This document shows positions 8,861 through 17,364 of a stretch of 64,000 nucleotides of DNA, one piece after another. The notes below the pieces were generated by a model. The model was not told the origin of the DNA. It worked only from the letters and a program-made list of their open reading frames with translations, and did not search any database. The position numbers and the translations under genes are program-made. The stretch covers positions 62,001-126,000 of the forward strand of contig JACKBR010000003.1 in the NCBI GenBank assembly GCA_020634495.1, in the 5' to 3' direction. The first letter of the stretch is position 1, and each line of letters opens with the position of its first letter. The DNA is from Ardenticatenaceae bacterium (GTDB lineage Bacteria > Chloroflexota > Anaerolineae > Promineifilales > Promineifilaceae).

Positions 8861-8936
8861 TTGGTAATCAGGGTTCAGTAATCGGTAATCGGTTATCCAA
8901 TTACCGATTACCGTTCACTGATTACCGGCTACTATT
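8861..8936. repeat. GGTAATCGGTAATC-word hairpin repeat
   Basis: Words TAATCAGG, TAATCGG, TAATCGG are followed by their complements ATTACCGATTACCG. The result is a long imperfect hairpin between the binding-protein gene and livG. Such a hairpin can reduce read-through and raise the binding protein to permease ratio. Confidence 0.6.
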
Positions 8937-10445
8937 TTACTCTCCGCTCAGGCTGCCCACAGGCAGATCGCCACAGCGGTCTACCAACCCTTCTGGCAGC
9001 AAGCAAGGCACATCGGGACGATTCGTTTCTACATATTCGTAGAACTTGAACTCCGGATCGTCAATGTTCAACAAGGTCACAATGTACATATCCTGAATGG
9101 CTACGTGGTCTTCTGGGCGGATGTAGATGGTGCCTTTTGGCCCTTCAAACTCCATCCCTTCCATCGCGCCAATCAAAGCTGCCGCCGAGGCATCGCCCCC
9201 AGTTGCTTTTAGCGCCTGGGTAATGAGGAGTGCCGCGTTCATCCCATCGGCATCAAACAGGTCTGGGAAGGTGCTGTACTGAGCCTGGGTCTGTTCCACC
9301 AGCCAATCGTTGATCTCATTGTCGGGCAAGGTGTAGTGGTAAAGAATACCGCTGGTAGACCCAACAGCGTTGGCGAAAAATGCGGGCAGAGCCACGTTGT
9401 CAATGAAGCTGGCAGCCAGCGGCACGGTATCGACTGCGCCGGAATCGATATAAGCCTGGTAGAGCGGAATGAAACCGCCGCCAGCCCAGGTTACCAGGAA
9501 AGCTTCTGCGCCAGCATCGCCAGCGGCCAGAACCTGATCCATGTACGCCGTAAAGTCGGTTGTGTCTGCGGGGGCGAAGATGTCATCAGCGACGAATTCA
9601 CCGCCAAACAGCGTGCAGGCATCGCGGTAAGCCTGTGCCCCGCCATAGCCAAAGGAGTAGTCAGGCGCAATCTGAACAAAGCTGCTGTACTGCGTGGTGA
9701 GATATTCACAGATGTTGACGGCGTCCTGGTAGTTGTTTCGGCTGGTGCGGAAGGAGTATTCGTTAAAGGTCGCTCCCGTTAGATCATTGGCGGCGGCGGG
9801 GGCAGCGATGTGGATGATCTCGTTTTCGCGGGCCAGTTCTTGCAAGGTGGCTGTTGCCCCAGAGCTTACGGTTCCTACCAAGATATCAACGCCTTCAACT
9901 TCGATGAGTTCGCGGCCGACGGTGGCGGTGTTTTCTGGGTTGCTCTGGTCGTCACGAATGTATACCTGAATTTCACAGCCTTCGAGCATATACGATGTGT
10001 AGCCATCTCCCTCAACGCCGGGAGCGCCGGTGGCATATTCCAGCCCTAAGGGGAAGCTGCGCAGCATATGAGCGCCATAAATGGCTAGTTGGCCTGCCTC
10101 ATCGGTGATGAGGCCAACTTTGATGGGTTCTTCGCAGCTGAGTTCGGCCATGGCTTCTTCCTCTGCCACTTCTTCTTCTTCGGCAGCCGCGTCTTCGTCG
10201 TCGCCGGTTACTTCTTCAACGGCCGCTTCAACCGTGGGTTGAATTTCTTCTACGGCCGCTTCGACAGTCGGCGCTACTTCTTCAACGGCCGCTTCCACGG
10301 TGGGGGCCAGTTCTTCAGCCGCTTCTTGTACCTGTTCGGCGGCTTCGTTGATGGCTTCCTCTGTGGCCGCATCACAGGCTGACAGGACAAAGGAAAATCC
10401 CAATAAAAATACGAGTAAGGTTAATAAGGTTGTTCGACGTTTCAT
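8937..10445 (-). CDS. LIV-type periplasmic-binding lipoprotein (LivJ/K family)
   Basis: Extracytoplasmic substrate-capture component of the importer. The start at 10445 follows a GGAGGC site. Signal peptide and lipobox FVLSAC give a lipid-anchored Cys. Before the binding fold is a very acidic Ala/Glu linker with three near-identical 11-residue units of the form APTVEAAVEEV. The binding domain begins at EEPIKVGLITDEAGQLAIYG and shows the type I fold signatures VEGVDILVGTVSSGATATLQ and NEIIHIAAPAA. Substrate cannot be read from sequence. The linkage to acyl-CoA ligases argues for an organic or aromatic acid. First gene of the importer, downstream of a hydrolase gene. Confidence 0.9.
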   Translation of the reverse strand: MKRRTTLLTLLVFLLGFSFVLSACDAATEEAINEAAEQVQEAAEELAPTVEAAVEEVAPTVEAAVEEIQPTVEAAVEEVTGDDEDAAAEEEEVAEEEAMAELSCEEPIKVGLITDEAGQLAIYGAHMLRSFPLGLEYATGAPGVEGDGYTSYMLEGCEIQVYIRDDQSNPENTATVGRELIEVEGVDILVGTVSSGATATLQELARENEIIHIAAPAAANDLTGATFNEYSFRTSRNNYQDAVNICEYLTTQYSSFVQIAPDYSFGYGGAQAYRDACTLFGGEFVADDIFAPADTTDFTAYMDQVLAAGDAGAEAFLVTWAGGGFIPLYQAYIDSGAVDTVPLAASFIDNVALPAFFANAVGSTSGILYHYTLPDNEINDWLVEQTQAQYSTFPDLFDADGMNAALLITQALKATGGDASAAALIGAMEGMEFEGPKGTIYIRPEDHVAIQDMYIVTLLNIDDPEFKFYEYVETNRPDVPCLLPEGLVDRCGDLPVGSLSGE

Positions 10446-10611
10446 AGGTTTCTTGCCTCCATAAATTTTACAAATAGTAAAAAGCACAGATGTGCCGGGT
10501 AAACGCATGTTGCTTCTTTTCATCCCATAAAATGCTCCTGTATCTGTTTGCGATTGTGGCAGTTGTTAGCTGCTGCCTGATCTGATTTTTCGCTTAAATG
10601 TGCGGCGATGG

Positions 10612-11418
10612 TTATTTTTGCAGAAAGTTGGTGACGATGCTTACGGCCGTTTCCGGCTGTTCAAACGGGAAAAAGTGGCCTGCCTGGTCGATAACGGCCG
10701 TTTCTGCCTGGGGAATGACCCCTGCCAGCAAATCCACATTGGTCGGGGGCACTACCTTGTCCTCCGCGCCAGACAAAATGAGCGTCGGCGCTGCGATGGC
10801 TGGCAGCTTGTGCTCAAAACAGGCTTCCTCAGACATGAGCGAAAGGCCCACACCCATCTGTGCCTGGTAGCCTGCCGGGTCAATGGGATGGTTGGCGCGG
10901 TAATCGAGCCATTCATCTACGATTTTTGGCTGGCGCTCGCCAAACCCTGCGGCGCAGCTGATGAGGATGCCATTGCGCAGGCGCGTTAGCGGGTCGCTGG
11001 TGGTGTCCATGAGCACGGCCAGCGCTTCTTGGGTAACAGGCACGTGGCGCGGCCCGCCAAAGTTGGTGGCAGACAAAATGAGCTTGCTTACTTTTTCTGG
11101 ATAGGCCAGGGCGAAGGCCTGAGCCACAAAGCCCCCCATCGAATGTCCGAAAACGGCCGTTTGCCCCATGCCCAATGCCTCCAACAGCCCTGCCAGATCA
11201 TCCGCCAGCAGTTGGGCATTGTATGGCCCAGCAGGCTTGTCCGATTCGCCCACGCCCCGGTTGTCGTAATGCAAAACCGTGAAGTTTTTGGCCAGCCCCG
11301 GCACCATCTTGTGCCACATCCAGCGGCTGTAGCCCAGCCCGGCCACCAGCGCCAGCGGAGGCCCGCTGCCTTCAATTTCATATGCGATTGAGATGCCGTT
11401 GGCGGTTATTGTTGCCAT
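10612..11418 (-). CDS. Alpha/beta hydrolase
   Basis: 268 aa from ATG 11418, with AAAGGAAA before it. Nucleophile elbow GHSMGG, oxyanion region LVAGLGYSRWMW and the catalytic His in DQAGHFFPFEQP near the C-terminus place it in the alpha/beta hydrolase superfamily (3-oxoadipate enol-lactonase/esterase-like branch). Asp in GAEDKVVP completes the triad. The substrate is unknown. It lies between an acyl-CoA ligase and the importer genes on the same strand, so a role in opening or de-esterifying the imported compound is plausible but unproven. Confidence 0.8.
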   Translation of the reverse strand: MATITANGISIAYEIEGSGPPLALVAGLGYSRWMWHKMVPGLAKNFTVLHYDNRGVGESDKPAGPYNAQLLADDLAGLLEALGMGQTAVFGHSMGGFVAQAFALAYPEKVSKLILSATNFGGPRHVPVTQEALAVLMDTTSDPLTRLRNGILISCAAGFGERQPKIVDEWLDYRANHPIDPAGYQAQMGVGLSLMSEEACFEHKLPAIAAPTLILSGAEDKVVPPTNVDLLAGVIPQAETAVIDQAGHFFPFEQPETAVSIVTNFLQK

Positions 11419-11430
11419 TTGGTTTCCTTT

Positions 11431-11511
11431 CACCCTCACCCCAGCCCTCTCCCTACGAGGGAGCGGGAGCCAGATTCCCTCCCCCTGCCAGGGGGAGGGC
11501 TAGGGTGGGGG
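11431..11511. repeat. CCCTCACCCCAGCCCTC-type intergenic repeat, copy b
   Basis: CACCCTCACCCCAGCCCTC at the left is answered by GGGAGGGCTAGGGTGGGG at the right, giving a strong GC-rich hairpin between the ligase and hydrolase genes. Same family as 2370-2439. Confidence 0.65.
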
Positions 11512-11514
11512 TTC

Positions 11515-13038
11515 TTAATTGAGCAATTCTTTTAGCTGTGCCTTGATCACTTTGCCATAGGGTGAATACGGCAAAGAATCGGTAAAGATGATGCGTTTGG
11601 GAATTTTGTAGCGGGCCAGTTTGCCCTGGCAGTGGGCCAGCAGTTCGGCTTCGCTGACGGTACGGCCGTTTGCCAGCAGCACCACCATCACCCCCACCTC
11701 GCCCCATTTTTCGTCCGGTTGGCCAATGAGCGCCGCATCGGCCACCGCCGCATGAGCCACAAAAACAGATTCCACTTCGGCCGCGTACACATTCTCGCCG
11801 CCACTGATAATCATATCCTTAAAACGCCCGGCGATGTAAAAATAGCCGTCTTCATCCTGGCGGGCCATGTCGCCCGTGTGGAACCAGCCGTCGCGCAGCG
11901 CTTCGGCGGTGGCGTCTGGATTGCGCCAGTAGCCGCTGGTCACGTGTGGCCCTTTGATGAGCAGTTCGCCCGTCTGGTTTGGGGAGACGATACGGCCGTT
12001 TTCATCCACCAGCTTCATCTCACTATGAAAAATAGGTTTGCCCACCGTGCCTGGCTTTGTGACCGGGTCTTCATCATTCATGCTAAAGCAGTTGGTGCCC
12101 ACCTCAGTGAGGCCGTAGCCCTGGCGGAATGGCTTGCCGGTGGCCTCGCGCCAGCCCTTGATGAGCGACAGCGGGCAGGGTGCGCCGCCGCTGATGAACC
12201 AGCGAATATGGCTAAAATCGGTTTGGGCCAGCTCTGGCGTGTTCAGCCACATCTGGAAAATGGTCGGCACGCCCAGCAGCACGGTGCATTTTTCCGCCGC
12301 CGCCACGCGCAGCGTTTCCACCGGATCAAACTGGCGTTGCAGCACAATGCGCCCGCCCACGTAAAAAAGCGGCGTTAGAAACACAAACAGCCCGCCAGAG
12401 TGAAACATGGGGGTAAAAACGGGTGAAATGTCGTCTTGGGTCAGGCCCCAACTGATAACGGTGTTGATCGCGTTCCACACAATTTGGCGGTGGGGTATCA
12501 TGGCCCCTTTGGGCTTGCCGGTGGTGCCAGAGGTGTACAAAATGCAGGCGGTATCTTCTGGGGTGAGAGACGGCCGTTCTGGTTCATTCTCAGCAGCGGC
12601 AGCCAACTCATCTTCGTAAATCCATGCCCCAGCAATCTGCGCCCCTTCAACGCTCACCAAATGCGCCACATCGATCTGGGGCAGCATCTCAGCCAGCGTT
12701 TGGCTAAACTCTGGCCCGCAAATGAGCACCTTCGAGCCGCAATCTTGCACAATGTACACCAGCTCTTCGGCCACCAGTCGCCAGTTCAGCGGGGCAAAAA
12801 TTGCCCCAATTTTTGTCGCGGCGTAAAGCAGGTCGATATACACCACGCTGTTGTGGGCCAGCAGCGAAACGACGTCCCCTTTTTGCACGCCCAGCTTGTG
12901 GCGCAAAAAATTTGCAGCCCGGTTGGCGCGCTCGTTTAGCTGGGCAAAGGTGTAGCTTTTCCCGGCAGCCATTTCACGCAAGGCCACCCGGTTGGGGGTC
13001 AGTTCGGCTCGTTTGCTGAGTAGATTGCTTGCATCCAT
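11515..13038 (-). CDS. Acyl-CoA synthetase (AMP-forming), ligase 1
   Basis: ANL-superfamily ligase that activates a carboxylic acid through an acyl-AMP to the CoA thioester. 507 aa. P-loop-like AMP motif YTSGTTGKPKGAMIPH near residue 168, A5 YGLTEVG, A7 GWFHTGDMARQDEDGYFYIAGR and the C-terminal lysine motif YSPYGKVIKAQL are all present. Best guess is a medium- or long-chain or aryl acid ligase. The substrate pocket is not diagnostic. It is flanked by two alpha/beta hydrolases in one minus-strand run leading into the LIV importer. A second ligase of the same family is at 14022. Confidence 0.88.
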   Translation of the reverse strand: MDASNLLSKRAELTPNRVALREMAAGKSYTFAQLNERANRAANFLRHKLGVQKGDVVSLLAHNSVVYIDLLYAATKIGAIFAPLNWRLVAEELVYIVQDCGSKVLICGPEFSQTLAEMLPQIDVAHLVSVEGAQIAGAWIYEDELAAAAENEPERPSLTPEDTACILYTSGTTGKPKGAMIPHRQIVWNAINTVISWGLTQDDISPVFTPMFHSGGLFVFLTPLFYVGGRIVLQRQFDPVETLRVAAAEKCTVLLGVPTIFQMWLNTPELAQTDFSHIRWFISGGAPCPLSLIKGWREATGKPFRQGYGLTEVGTNCFSMNDEDPVTKPGTVGKPIFHSEMKLVDENGRIVSPNQTGELLIKGPHVTSGYWRNPDATAEALRDGWFHTGDMARQDEDGYFYIAGRFKDMIISGGENVYAAEVESVFVAHAAVADAALIGQPDEKWGEVGVMVVLLANGRTVSEAELLAHCQGKLARYKIPKRIIFTDSLPYSPYGKVIKAQLKELLN

Positions 13039-13047
13039 AACATTCTA

Positions 13048-13112
13048 GGAGAGATTGGGACTGGAGATTAAAAGCAGCTCCCAATCCCCAATCTCTAATC
13101 TCCAGTCTCTTC
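13048..13112. repeat. GGAGATT-word hairpin repeat
   Basis: GAGATTGGGACTGGAGATT is followed after a short loop by complementary words AATCTCTAATCTCCAGTCTC. Same word family as the repeat at 46385. It lies between two coding regions of the cluster. Confidence 0.6.
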
Positions 13113-13937
13113 TAAAAAGGTCATCATTTCCTGAGCCAATGCCTCAGCATTTTCGCCAAAGAGCATGGTCATGTGGTTGCCAGACACGGCTTTGTAGCGG
13201 CAGTTGGGCAGGGCGGTGACGGTTTCTTGGGCCTGCTCGGGGGGCACAACGGGGGGGGAACCGGGTGCGCCAAAGGAGCCGGGGGCATGGATCATGATGG
13301 TGGGCTGCTGCACTCGGCCAAAAATTTCTCCCCACGGTTCGTCTAACCCTTTGTCTACGGCTTCGGCAATGTTTTCCGGCTTGGAGCGGGCCTGGACGGA
13401 GCCGTCGTCATTGGTTTGCACGTCGGCGCGATAATAATTTTCAACGGCCGTATCCCAATACCCCTGCCAGTACGCCGCCCCCTTCACGCCATCCCGATAC
13501 GCTTCCCAGGAAGGAATGCGCTGGGTAAGCCGATCCAGCGACGGCTTTATAATTTCTTTCACGCTGGGGTGCATAAAGCCAGAATCCATCACAATGCAGC
13601 GGGTAAAACGCTCTGGAAAATTAGCGGCCAGGTAACAGGTGAGCAGACCGCCGTAAGAATGCCCGGCCAGCACAACTTTCTCTAAGCCAAGATTATCCAT
13701 TAATCCTAAAATGTCGGCGGCGTGTTCGGCCATGCCGTAGCCCGTTTCCGGCTTGTCGCTCTGGCCCCGGCCGCGCAAATCCACCGCCAGCAAACGATTG
13801 GGCAGGCTGCTGGCGGCCAGGCCATCAAAAAAGTGGGCGTTGGCCGACAGGCCGTGCATGATGATGATGGCTGGCTCTTCCCCAGGGTGGTCAAGATAAT
13901 GAAGAGAAATCCCGTTGGTTTGTGTAAATTTATCCAT
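13095..13937 (-). CDS. Alpha/beta hydrolase
   Basis: 280 aa hydrolase. IIMHGLSANAHFFDGLA gives the HG oxyanion motif, LAGHSYGGLLTCYLAA the nucleophile Ser, and SGNHMTMLFGEN the catalytic His near the C-terminus. It is diverged from the neighbouring hydrolase at 10612, so this is not a recent tandem duplication. Its C-terminal codons run into a hairpin repeat. It sits between the two acyl-CoA ligase genes. Function as an esterase or C-C bond hydrolase for the cluster's substrate is inference from context. Confidence 0.8.
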   Translation of the reverse strand: MDKFTQTNGISLHYLDHPGEEPAIIIMHGLSANAHFFDGLAASSLPNRLLAVDLRGRGQSDKPETGYGMAEHAADILGLMDNLGLEKVVLAGHSYGGLLTCYLAANFPERFTRCIVMDSGFMHPSVKEIIKPSLDRLTQRIPSWEAYRDGVKGAAYWQGYWDTAVENYYRADVQTNDDGSVQARSKPENIAEAVDKGLDEPWGEIFGRVQQPTIMIHAPGSFGAPGSPPVVPPEQAQETVTALPNCRYKAVSGNHMTMLFGENAEALAQEMMTFLEETGD

Positions 13938-13949
13938 ATTCTGGTTCCA

Positions 13950-14021
13950 GTCGGTCAGTATTCAGTAGATCAGCATTCAGTTTTGGCGCTCACTGATTAC
14001 TGCTTTACTGATTACTGAATA
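13950..14021. repeat. CAGTATTCAGTA-word hairpin repeat
   Basis: GGTCAGTATTCAGTAGATCAGCATTCAG-type words on one side are answered by CACTGATTACTG and CTGATTACTGAATACT. Same word family as 7304-7387. Confidence 0.6.
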
Positions 14022-15563
14022 CTAAATCTGCGTGTCTTTGTCTTCCCAATAGGGCTGGCGCATGACGCGCTTGAGCGTTTTGCCCGCCACGCTGCGGGGA
14101 AAATCGTCCATGATGACGATTTGGTTCACTTTTTGGTAGCGGGCTTCAACGCGCTCGTTAACCCAGTCGCGCAATGCTTCTGCTGTGATGGCTCCCGGTT
14201 GGTTGAGGATGACGGTGGCCATTGGGGTTTCGCCCCATTTGTCATCGGGCACGCCGAATACGGCCGTTTCCCGCACGGCCGGATGCTGCACAATCAATTC
14301 TTCAATGTCTCTTGGGTAAACATTTACCCCCCCAGAGATAATCAAATCTTTTTGCCGGTCAACCAGGTACAAAAACCCATCCTCATCCATGTAGCCCAAA
14401 TCGCCGCTAAACAGCCAGCCATCCCGAATGGCGTTGGCCGTGAGGTCTGGCCGTTTGTAGTAGCCCGGCATGGTGATTGGCCCACGTCCCACAATTTCTC
14501 CCACCTCGTCAGGGGCACACAGCTCGCCCTCTGCGCTCACAATGCGCATTTCAAACAGCGGCGGCGGCGCACCGACGCTGCCCGGCTTTTGCGGAAAATC
14601 GAACTTGTCCAAAATGGTGACAAACCCTTCGGTCAGGCCGTACAGCTCATAAAAACGACCCGGCAAATGGCGGTCGAGCTCTTCTTTGTGTTCCAGATGC
14701 AGCGGCGCGCCTACGGAACAAATCATCTCTAAAGATTGCATTTTGGCCGGATCAAAGTTGGGTGCGTGCATCATGGCGATGATTTGGGAGGGCACCATCA
14801 TGATGTGGGTAACTTTATCCTGGATGACGGTTTCAATGAGCGCTTCGGCATCAAAATAGGGATGCAAAATGTATTGGCAGCCCTGGTACATGGCGGGCAT
14901 CAGGGTGAGAAATGCGCCGTTGAACACCAGGGAGCCGGTGTGCAAAATGACACTTTCTGGCGTGATGCGGTAGGCGGTGGAAAAGCCGGTGCAGTAGGCG
15001 GCGCGGATGGCGTGGGTGTGTACAATGCCTTTGGGCAGTCCGGTGGTGCCGCTGCTGTAAATGATGTTGTAGGGGTCTTCTTCGTGGACGTCGGTGTAGG
15101 GTGGTTCGGTGTCTGGGGAAACGGCCGTTAAATCATGGTAGTGCTGGTAGCCATCCAGGTGGCCATCAATCAAAATAAATCGTTCTGCGGTGATGTTGGC
15201 CAGTTCATGGCGGATTTTGTCCAGGTTGGGGGCAAAATCGGCGTTGGTGACCACCGCCAGGCTGTCTGAATCGTTGAGCAGGCGGCTGAGGCCGCTGCCG
15301 CGCAACATGGGGCTGAGGGGCACCACCACCACGCCCAGCTTGGCCACAGCCCAAAACAGCTCTAGCTGCTCCAGGCTGTTGGGCAGGATGGTGGCCAGCT
15401 TGTCTCCTTTTTGCAGTCCTAGCTGGTGCAGCGCGTTGGCAATGCGGTTAACACGGCCGTTTAGTTGGCGAAAGGTGAGATGGTGATCTTGGAAGCGCAC
15501 GGCCGTTTTATCGGGTCGATAAATTGCGTGTCGGGGTAACAACGTCCCTATGTTTACATGCAT
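14022..15563 (-). CDS. Acyl-CoA synthetase (AMP-forming), ligase 2
   Basis: 513 aa ANL-family ligase. [17 protein letters not shown] near residue 170, [32 protein letters not shown] and the terminal [16 protein letters not shown] (catalytic Lys context) are all visible. It shares family but little detail with ligase 1, so the two probably act on different acids. It is the first gene of the long minus-strand run, and a possible ribosome site GCGAGAAGA precedes ATG 15563. The upstream terminator at 15670-15705 separates it from the patatin gene. Confidence 0.88.
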   Translation of the reverse strand: MHVNIGTLLPRHAIYRPDKTAVRFQDHHLTFRQLNGRVNRIANALHQLGLQKGDKLATILPNSLEQLELFWAVAKLGVVVVPLSPMLRGSGLSRLLNDSDSLAVVTNADFAPNLDKIRHELANITAERFILIDGHLDGYQHYHDLTAVSPDTEPPYTDVHEEDPYNIIYSSGTTGLPKGIVHTHAIRAAYCTGFSTAYRITPESVILHTGSLVFNGAFLTLMPAMYQGCQYILHPYFDAEALIETVIQDKVTHIMMVPSQIIAMMHAPNFDPAKMQSLEMICSVGAPLHLEHKEELDRHLPGRFYELYGLTEGFVTILDKFDFPQKPGSVGAPPPLFEMRIVSAEGELCAPDEVGEIVGRGPITMPGYYKRPDLTANAIRDGWLFSGDLGYMDEDGFLYLVDRQKDLIISGGVNVYPRDIEELIVQHPAVRETAVFGVPDDKWGETPMATVILNQPGAITAEALRDWVNERVEARYQKVNQIVIMDDFPRSVAGKTLKRVMRQPYWEDKDTQI

Positions 15564-15669
15564 AATCTTCTCGCAATCACAAAGACTCCTCTTCCTGGGA
15601 GCGATTGTTTGTGGGGGTAAAGCCTATTCCATTTGGACAGTTTACCAAAAGTTAGTTGCCTAAAAGTAA

Positions 15670-15705
15670 CAAAACTGCCCAAACAAGTTTGCTTGGGCAG
15701 TTTTG
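15670..15705 (-). terminator. Intrinsic terminator after the patatin gene
   Basis: CAAAACTGCCCAA (15670-15682) pairs perfectly with TTGGGCAGTTTTG (15693-15705), 13 bp with a 10-base loop. Read on the minus strand it follows the patatin stop at 15759 and ends in a T-rich run. Confidence 0.8.
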
Positions 15706-15758
15706 TGTGGCTATCACCAGCGGTGGGGCAGGGTTAGCAGCCCTGCCGCCTCTGGCGC

Positions 15759-16787
15759 TTAAGCGGGGACAGGTTCTGCAACCGGCAGCAGTTTTTCAAC
15801 GATGGCGTCTAGCTGGGACTCATTTTCGTCGGCCAGCCGGATGCCCAGGTTTACCAGGCGCTCCAGGTTTTCTGGCGAGACATTGTCTAACTCAGCCAAT
15901 TCTTTGTTGTCGTGGTCGATGGTTGGCTGGAGCCGCAAATAGCTGTCGGGGCGACCGTGGGCGGTAAACAGCTGCTGCATCTGGTAATCAACCGTTTCAG
16001 ACACGCCAGCCATCATCACGTCGATAAGCGGCCGTACCCACTGCACCATGCCCCAATTCCGCACGCTTTGGTAGGGGTATTCCTGTTTGATCTGCCCGGT
16101 GCCCAGAGACAAAATCACCATGTTCGCCGCCGTTGGCTTGCCTTCCAGCTTGCGAAACGCCTCAACATAGGCACACATGGTGGGGTTGTTGGCAAACAGC
16201 CCGCCATCCACGTAAGCATTGGTAATCTGGCAGTTGCCGTCGGGCATCGCCTCGAAGTAGGTTGGGGCAGCAGAGGTTGCCCGGGCCACAACTTTGATGG
16301 GAAAATCTTTGTTTGTGCTGCGCGCATCATGCTGGGTAAAGAAAACGGTTTTGCGGGTGGCCACATCGTAGGCGGTAATGAGGCATGGCTTGATGAGCTG
16401 GCTCAGCCACAAATTTCCAAACCGTTCGTCGATGAGGTTTTCTAACCCCGTGGCGTCGTACCGCTCGTCTCGAAACCCGCCCAATGAAGAGATGCGTTTA
16501 AGCAGCGGCGCATCAAAGATTTTTGGGCCGTGCTCCAGGTACAGATCGACGATCTCTTGGGCCGAAAATTCTGCCTCCCACTCGGTATTGCCGGGGGCAA
16601 GCAGCAGGCAGGTAATGAGCCCGCCGGTGCTGGTTCCCGCGATCAAATCAAAAAAGTCGGCAATGCGGGCATTTGGCTGGCCGCTGCGCTGTTGCAGCTT
16701 GCGTTCCAGGCTCACCAACACGCGGGCCGGGATCAGGCCCCGAATGCCACCACCATCAATTGTGAGAATCCGCGTTTGTTCGTTCAT
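15759..16787 (-). CDS. Patatin-like phospholipase
   Basis: Cytoplasmic acyl hydrolase with the patatin Ser-Asp dyad. DGGGIRGLIPARVL at residue 11 is the glycine-rich oxyanion motif, GTSTGG at about 52 holds the nucleophile Ser, and DGG in AYVDGGLFANNP holds the Asp. 342 aa, a single domain close to the minimal family length. AGGAGG precedes ATG 16787. It belongs to the group that includes bacterial CapV-like and plant patatin-like lipases. No cyclic-nucleotide synthase is nearby, so a CBASS role is not supported. It may be cotranscribed with the Dabb-like gene and the small ORF upstream, behind promoter site E1. Confidence 0.88.
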   Translation of the reverse strand: MNEQTRILTIDGGGIRGLIPARVLVSLERKLQQRSGQPNARIADFFDLIAGTSTGGLITCLLLAPGNTEWEAEFSAQEIVDLYLEHGPKIFDAPLLKRISSLGGFRDERYDATGLENLIDERFGNLWLSQLIKPCLITAYDVATRKTVFFTQHDARSTNKDFPIKVVARATSAAPTYFEAMPDGNCQITNAYVDGGLFANNPTMCAYVEAFRKLEGKPTAANMVILSLGTGQIKQEYPYQSVRNWGMVQWVRPLIDVMMAGVSETVDYQMQQLFTAHGRPDSYLRLQPTIDHDNKELAELDNVSPENLERLVNLGIRLADENESQLDAIVEKLLPVAEPVPA

Positions 16788-16861
16788 AACAACCTCCTAA
16801 TTGGATGAACGATACGGCCGTACTTTTTACAGGATGTCTTTTGTGAAAGTGAGGTGAATGA

Positions 16862-17164
16862 TCAATCGATGACCTGATACAAATGGGTCTGGGTTTGGCT
16901 CCAATCAAATAAATCCTGCACCGATTGCAGCCAGGCTTGGTAGGTGGCATCGGTGACAGCCCAGGCGTGCAAGGCCTCAAACTGGGCCAATGTTTGAAAC
17001 CGAGAAACGACATGAATGCGGGAGCCACCCCCGATAATATTGGTACAAATTTCGGTGGTGGCTCCGAATCTGTTGAGTAGATGGCAAAACTCCTTGAGCT
17101 TTTGCACACCTTCGGCCCGCCGTTCTGGCAAATGGCAAACGGTGACTGTGCGAAAATATCCCAT
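16862..17164 (-). CDS. Small Dabb/ABM-like protein
   Basis: 100 aa. The sequence begins GYFRTVTVCHLPERRAEGV and contains the alternation SRIHVVSRFQTLAQFEALHAW typical of dimeric alpha-beta barrel (NIPSNAP/ABM-like) proteins. This is a fold-level guess. The ATG at 17164 has no clear ribosome site, but it lies 15 nt after the stop of a 24-codon ORF in the same frame, so translation may be coupled to it. The patatin gene follows 74 nt downstream. Confidence 0.55.
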   Translation of the reverse strand: MGYFRTVTVCHLPERRAEGVQKLKEFCHLLNRFGATTEICTNIIGGGSRIHVVSRFQTLAQFEALHAWAVTDATYQAWLQSVQDLFDWSQTQTHLYQVID

Positions 17165-17179
17165 CTACTTGCACCGGCA

Positions 17180-17254
17180 TCAGACGGGGATTTGGGGCAT
17201 TGGCAGCGGCAGTGGTACCTGGGGCACTCGTGGAAGTTGGGGCATCTGGTTCAT
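17180..17254 (-). CDS. Small proline-rich ORF, 24 aa (ORF A)
   Basis: An ATG at 17254 is preceded by AAGGAG with good spacing. It encodes a 24-residue peptide beginning MNQMPQLPRVPQV, with eight prolines and no charged residues apart from one Arg. The stop is TGA, followed by five codons, a second in-frame TAG, then the ATG of the Dabb-like gene. About 30 nt upstream of the ORF start is the predicted start site of promoter E1. It could be a leader peptide whose proline runs slow ribosomes, a tiny effector, or simply a degraded 5' end of the next gene. Confidence 0.4.
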   Translation of the reverse strand: MNQMPQLPRVPQVPLPLPMPQIPV

Positions 17255-17291
17255 TTTGCTCTCCTTAACTGAATGTGAATAAGATGGGGGA

Positions 17292-17324
17292 AGCATAGGA
17301 AACGGCCGTCAGCAGTTCGTGAAC
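17292..17324 (-). promoter_or_regulatory. SARP-like promoter site E1
   Basis: Read on the minus strand: GTTCACG-AACT-GCTGACG, 9 nt, then -10 TATGCT. Two heptamers sit 11 bp apart with the downstream one a turn from the -10, as in known SARP promoters. It faces ORF A, the Dabb-like gene and the patatin gene, and lies between them and the divergent BTAD regulator gene. Confidence 0.6.
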
Positions 17325-17353
17325 AGGTTTTGGCTTTAAGTGGACTTGCGCCC

Positions 17354-17359
17354 TACAAT
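17354..17359 (+). promoter_or_regulatory. -10 box, probably leaderless promoter of BTAD regulator 1
   Basis: TACAAT ends 5 nt before ATG 17365. TTGGCT about 18 bp upstream could be the -35. No Shine-Dalgarno sequence is present. Confidence 0.5.
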
Positions 17360-17364
17360 TCCAC

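Noticed and set aside
15759..16787. Patatin as a CBASS effector (CapV)
   Set aside because: No CD-NTase, HORMA, TRIP13 or ubiquitin-like accessory gene nearby.
16977..17180. 67 aa minus-strand frame starting at 17180 overlapping the small ORF stop
   Set aside because: It is out of frame with the protein-like Dabb sequence and has no ribosome site. Composition is shadow-like.
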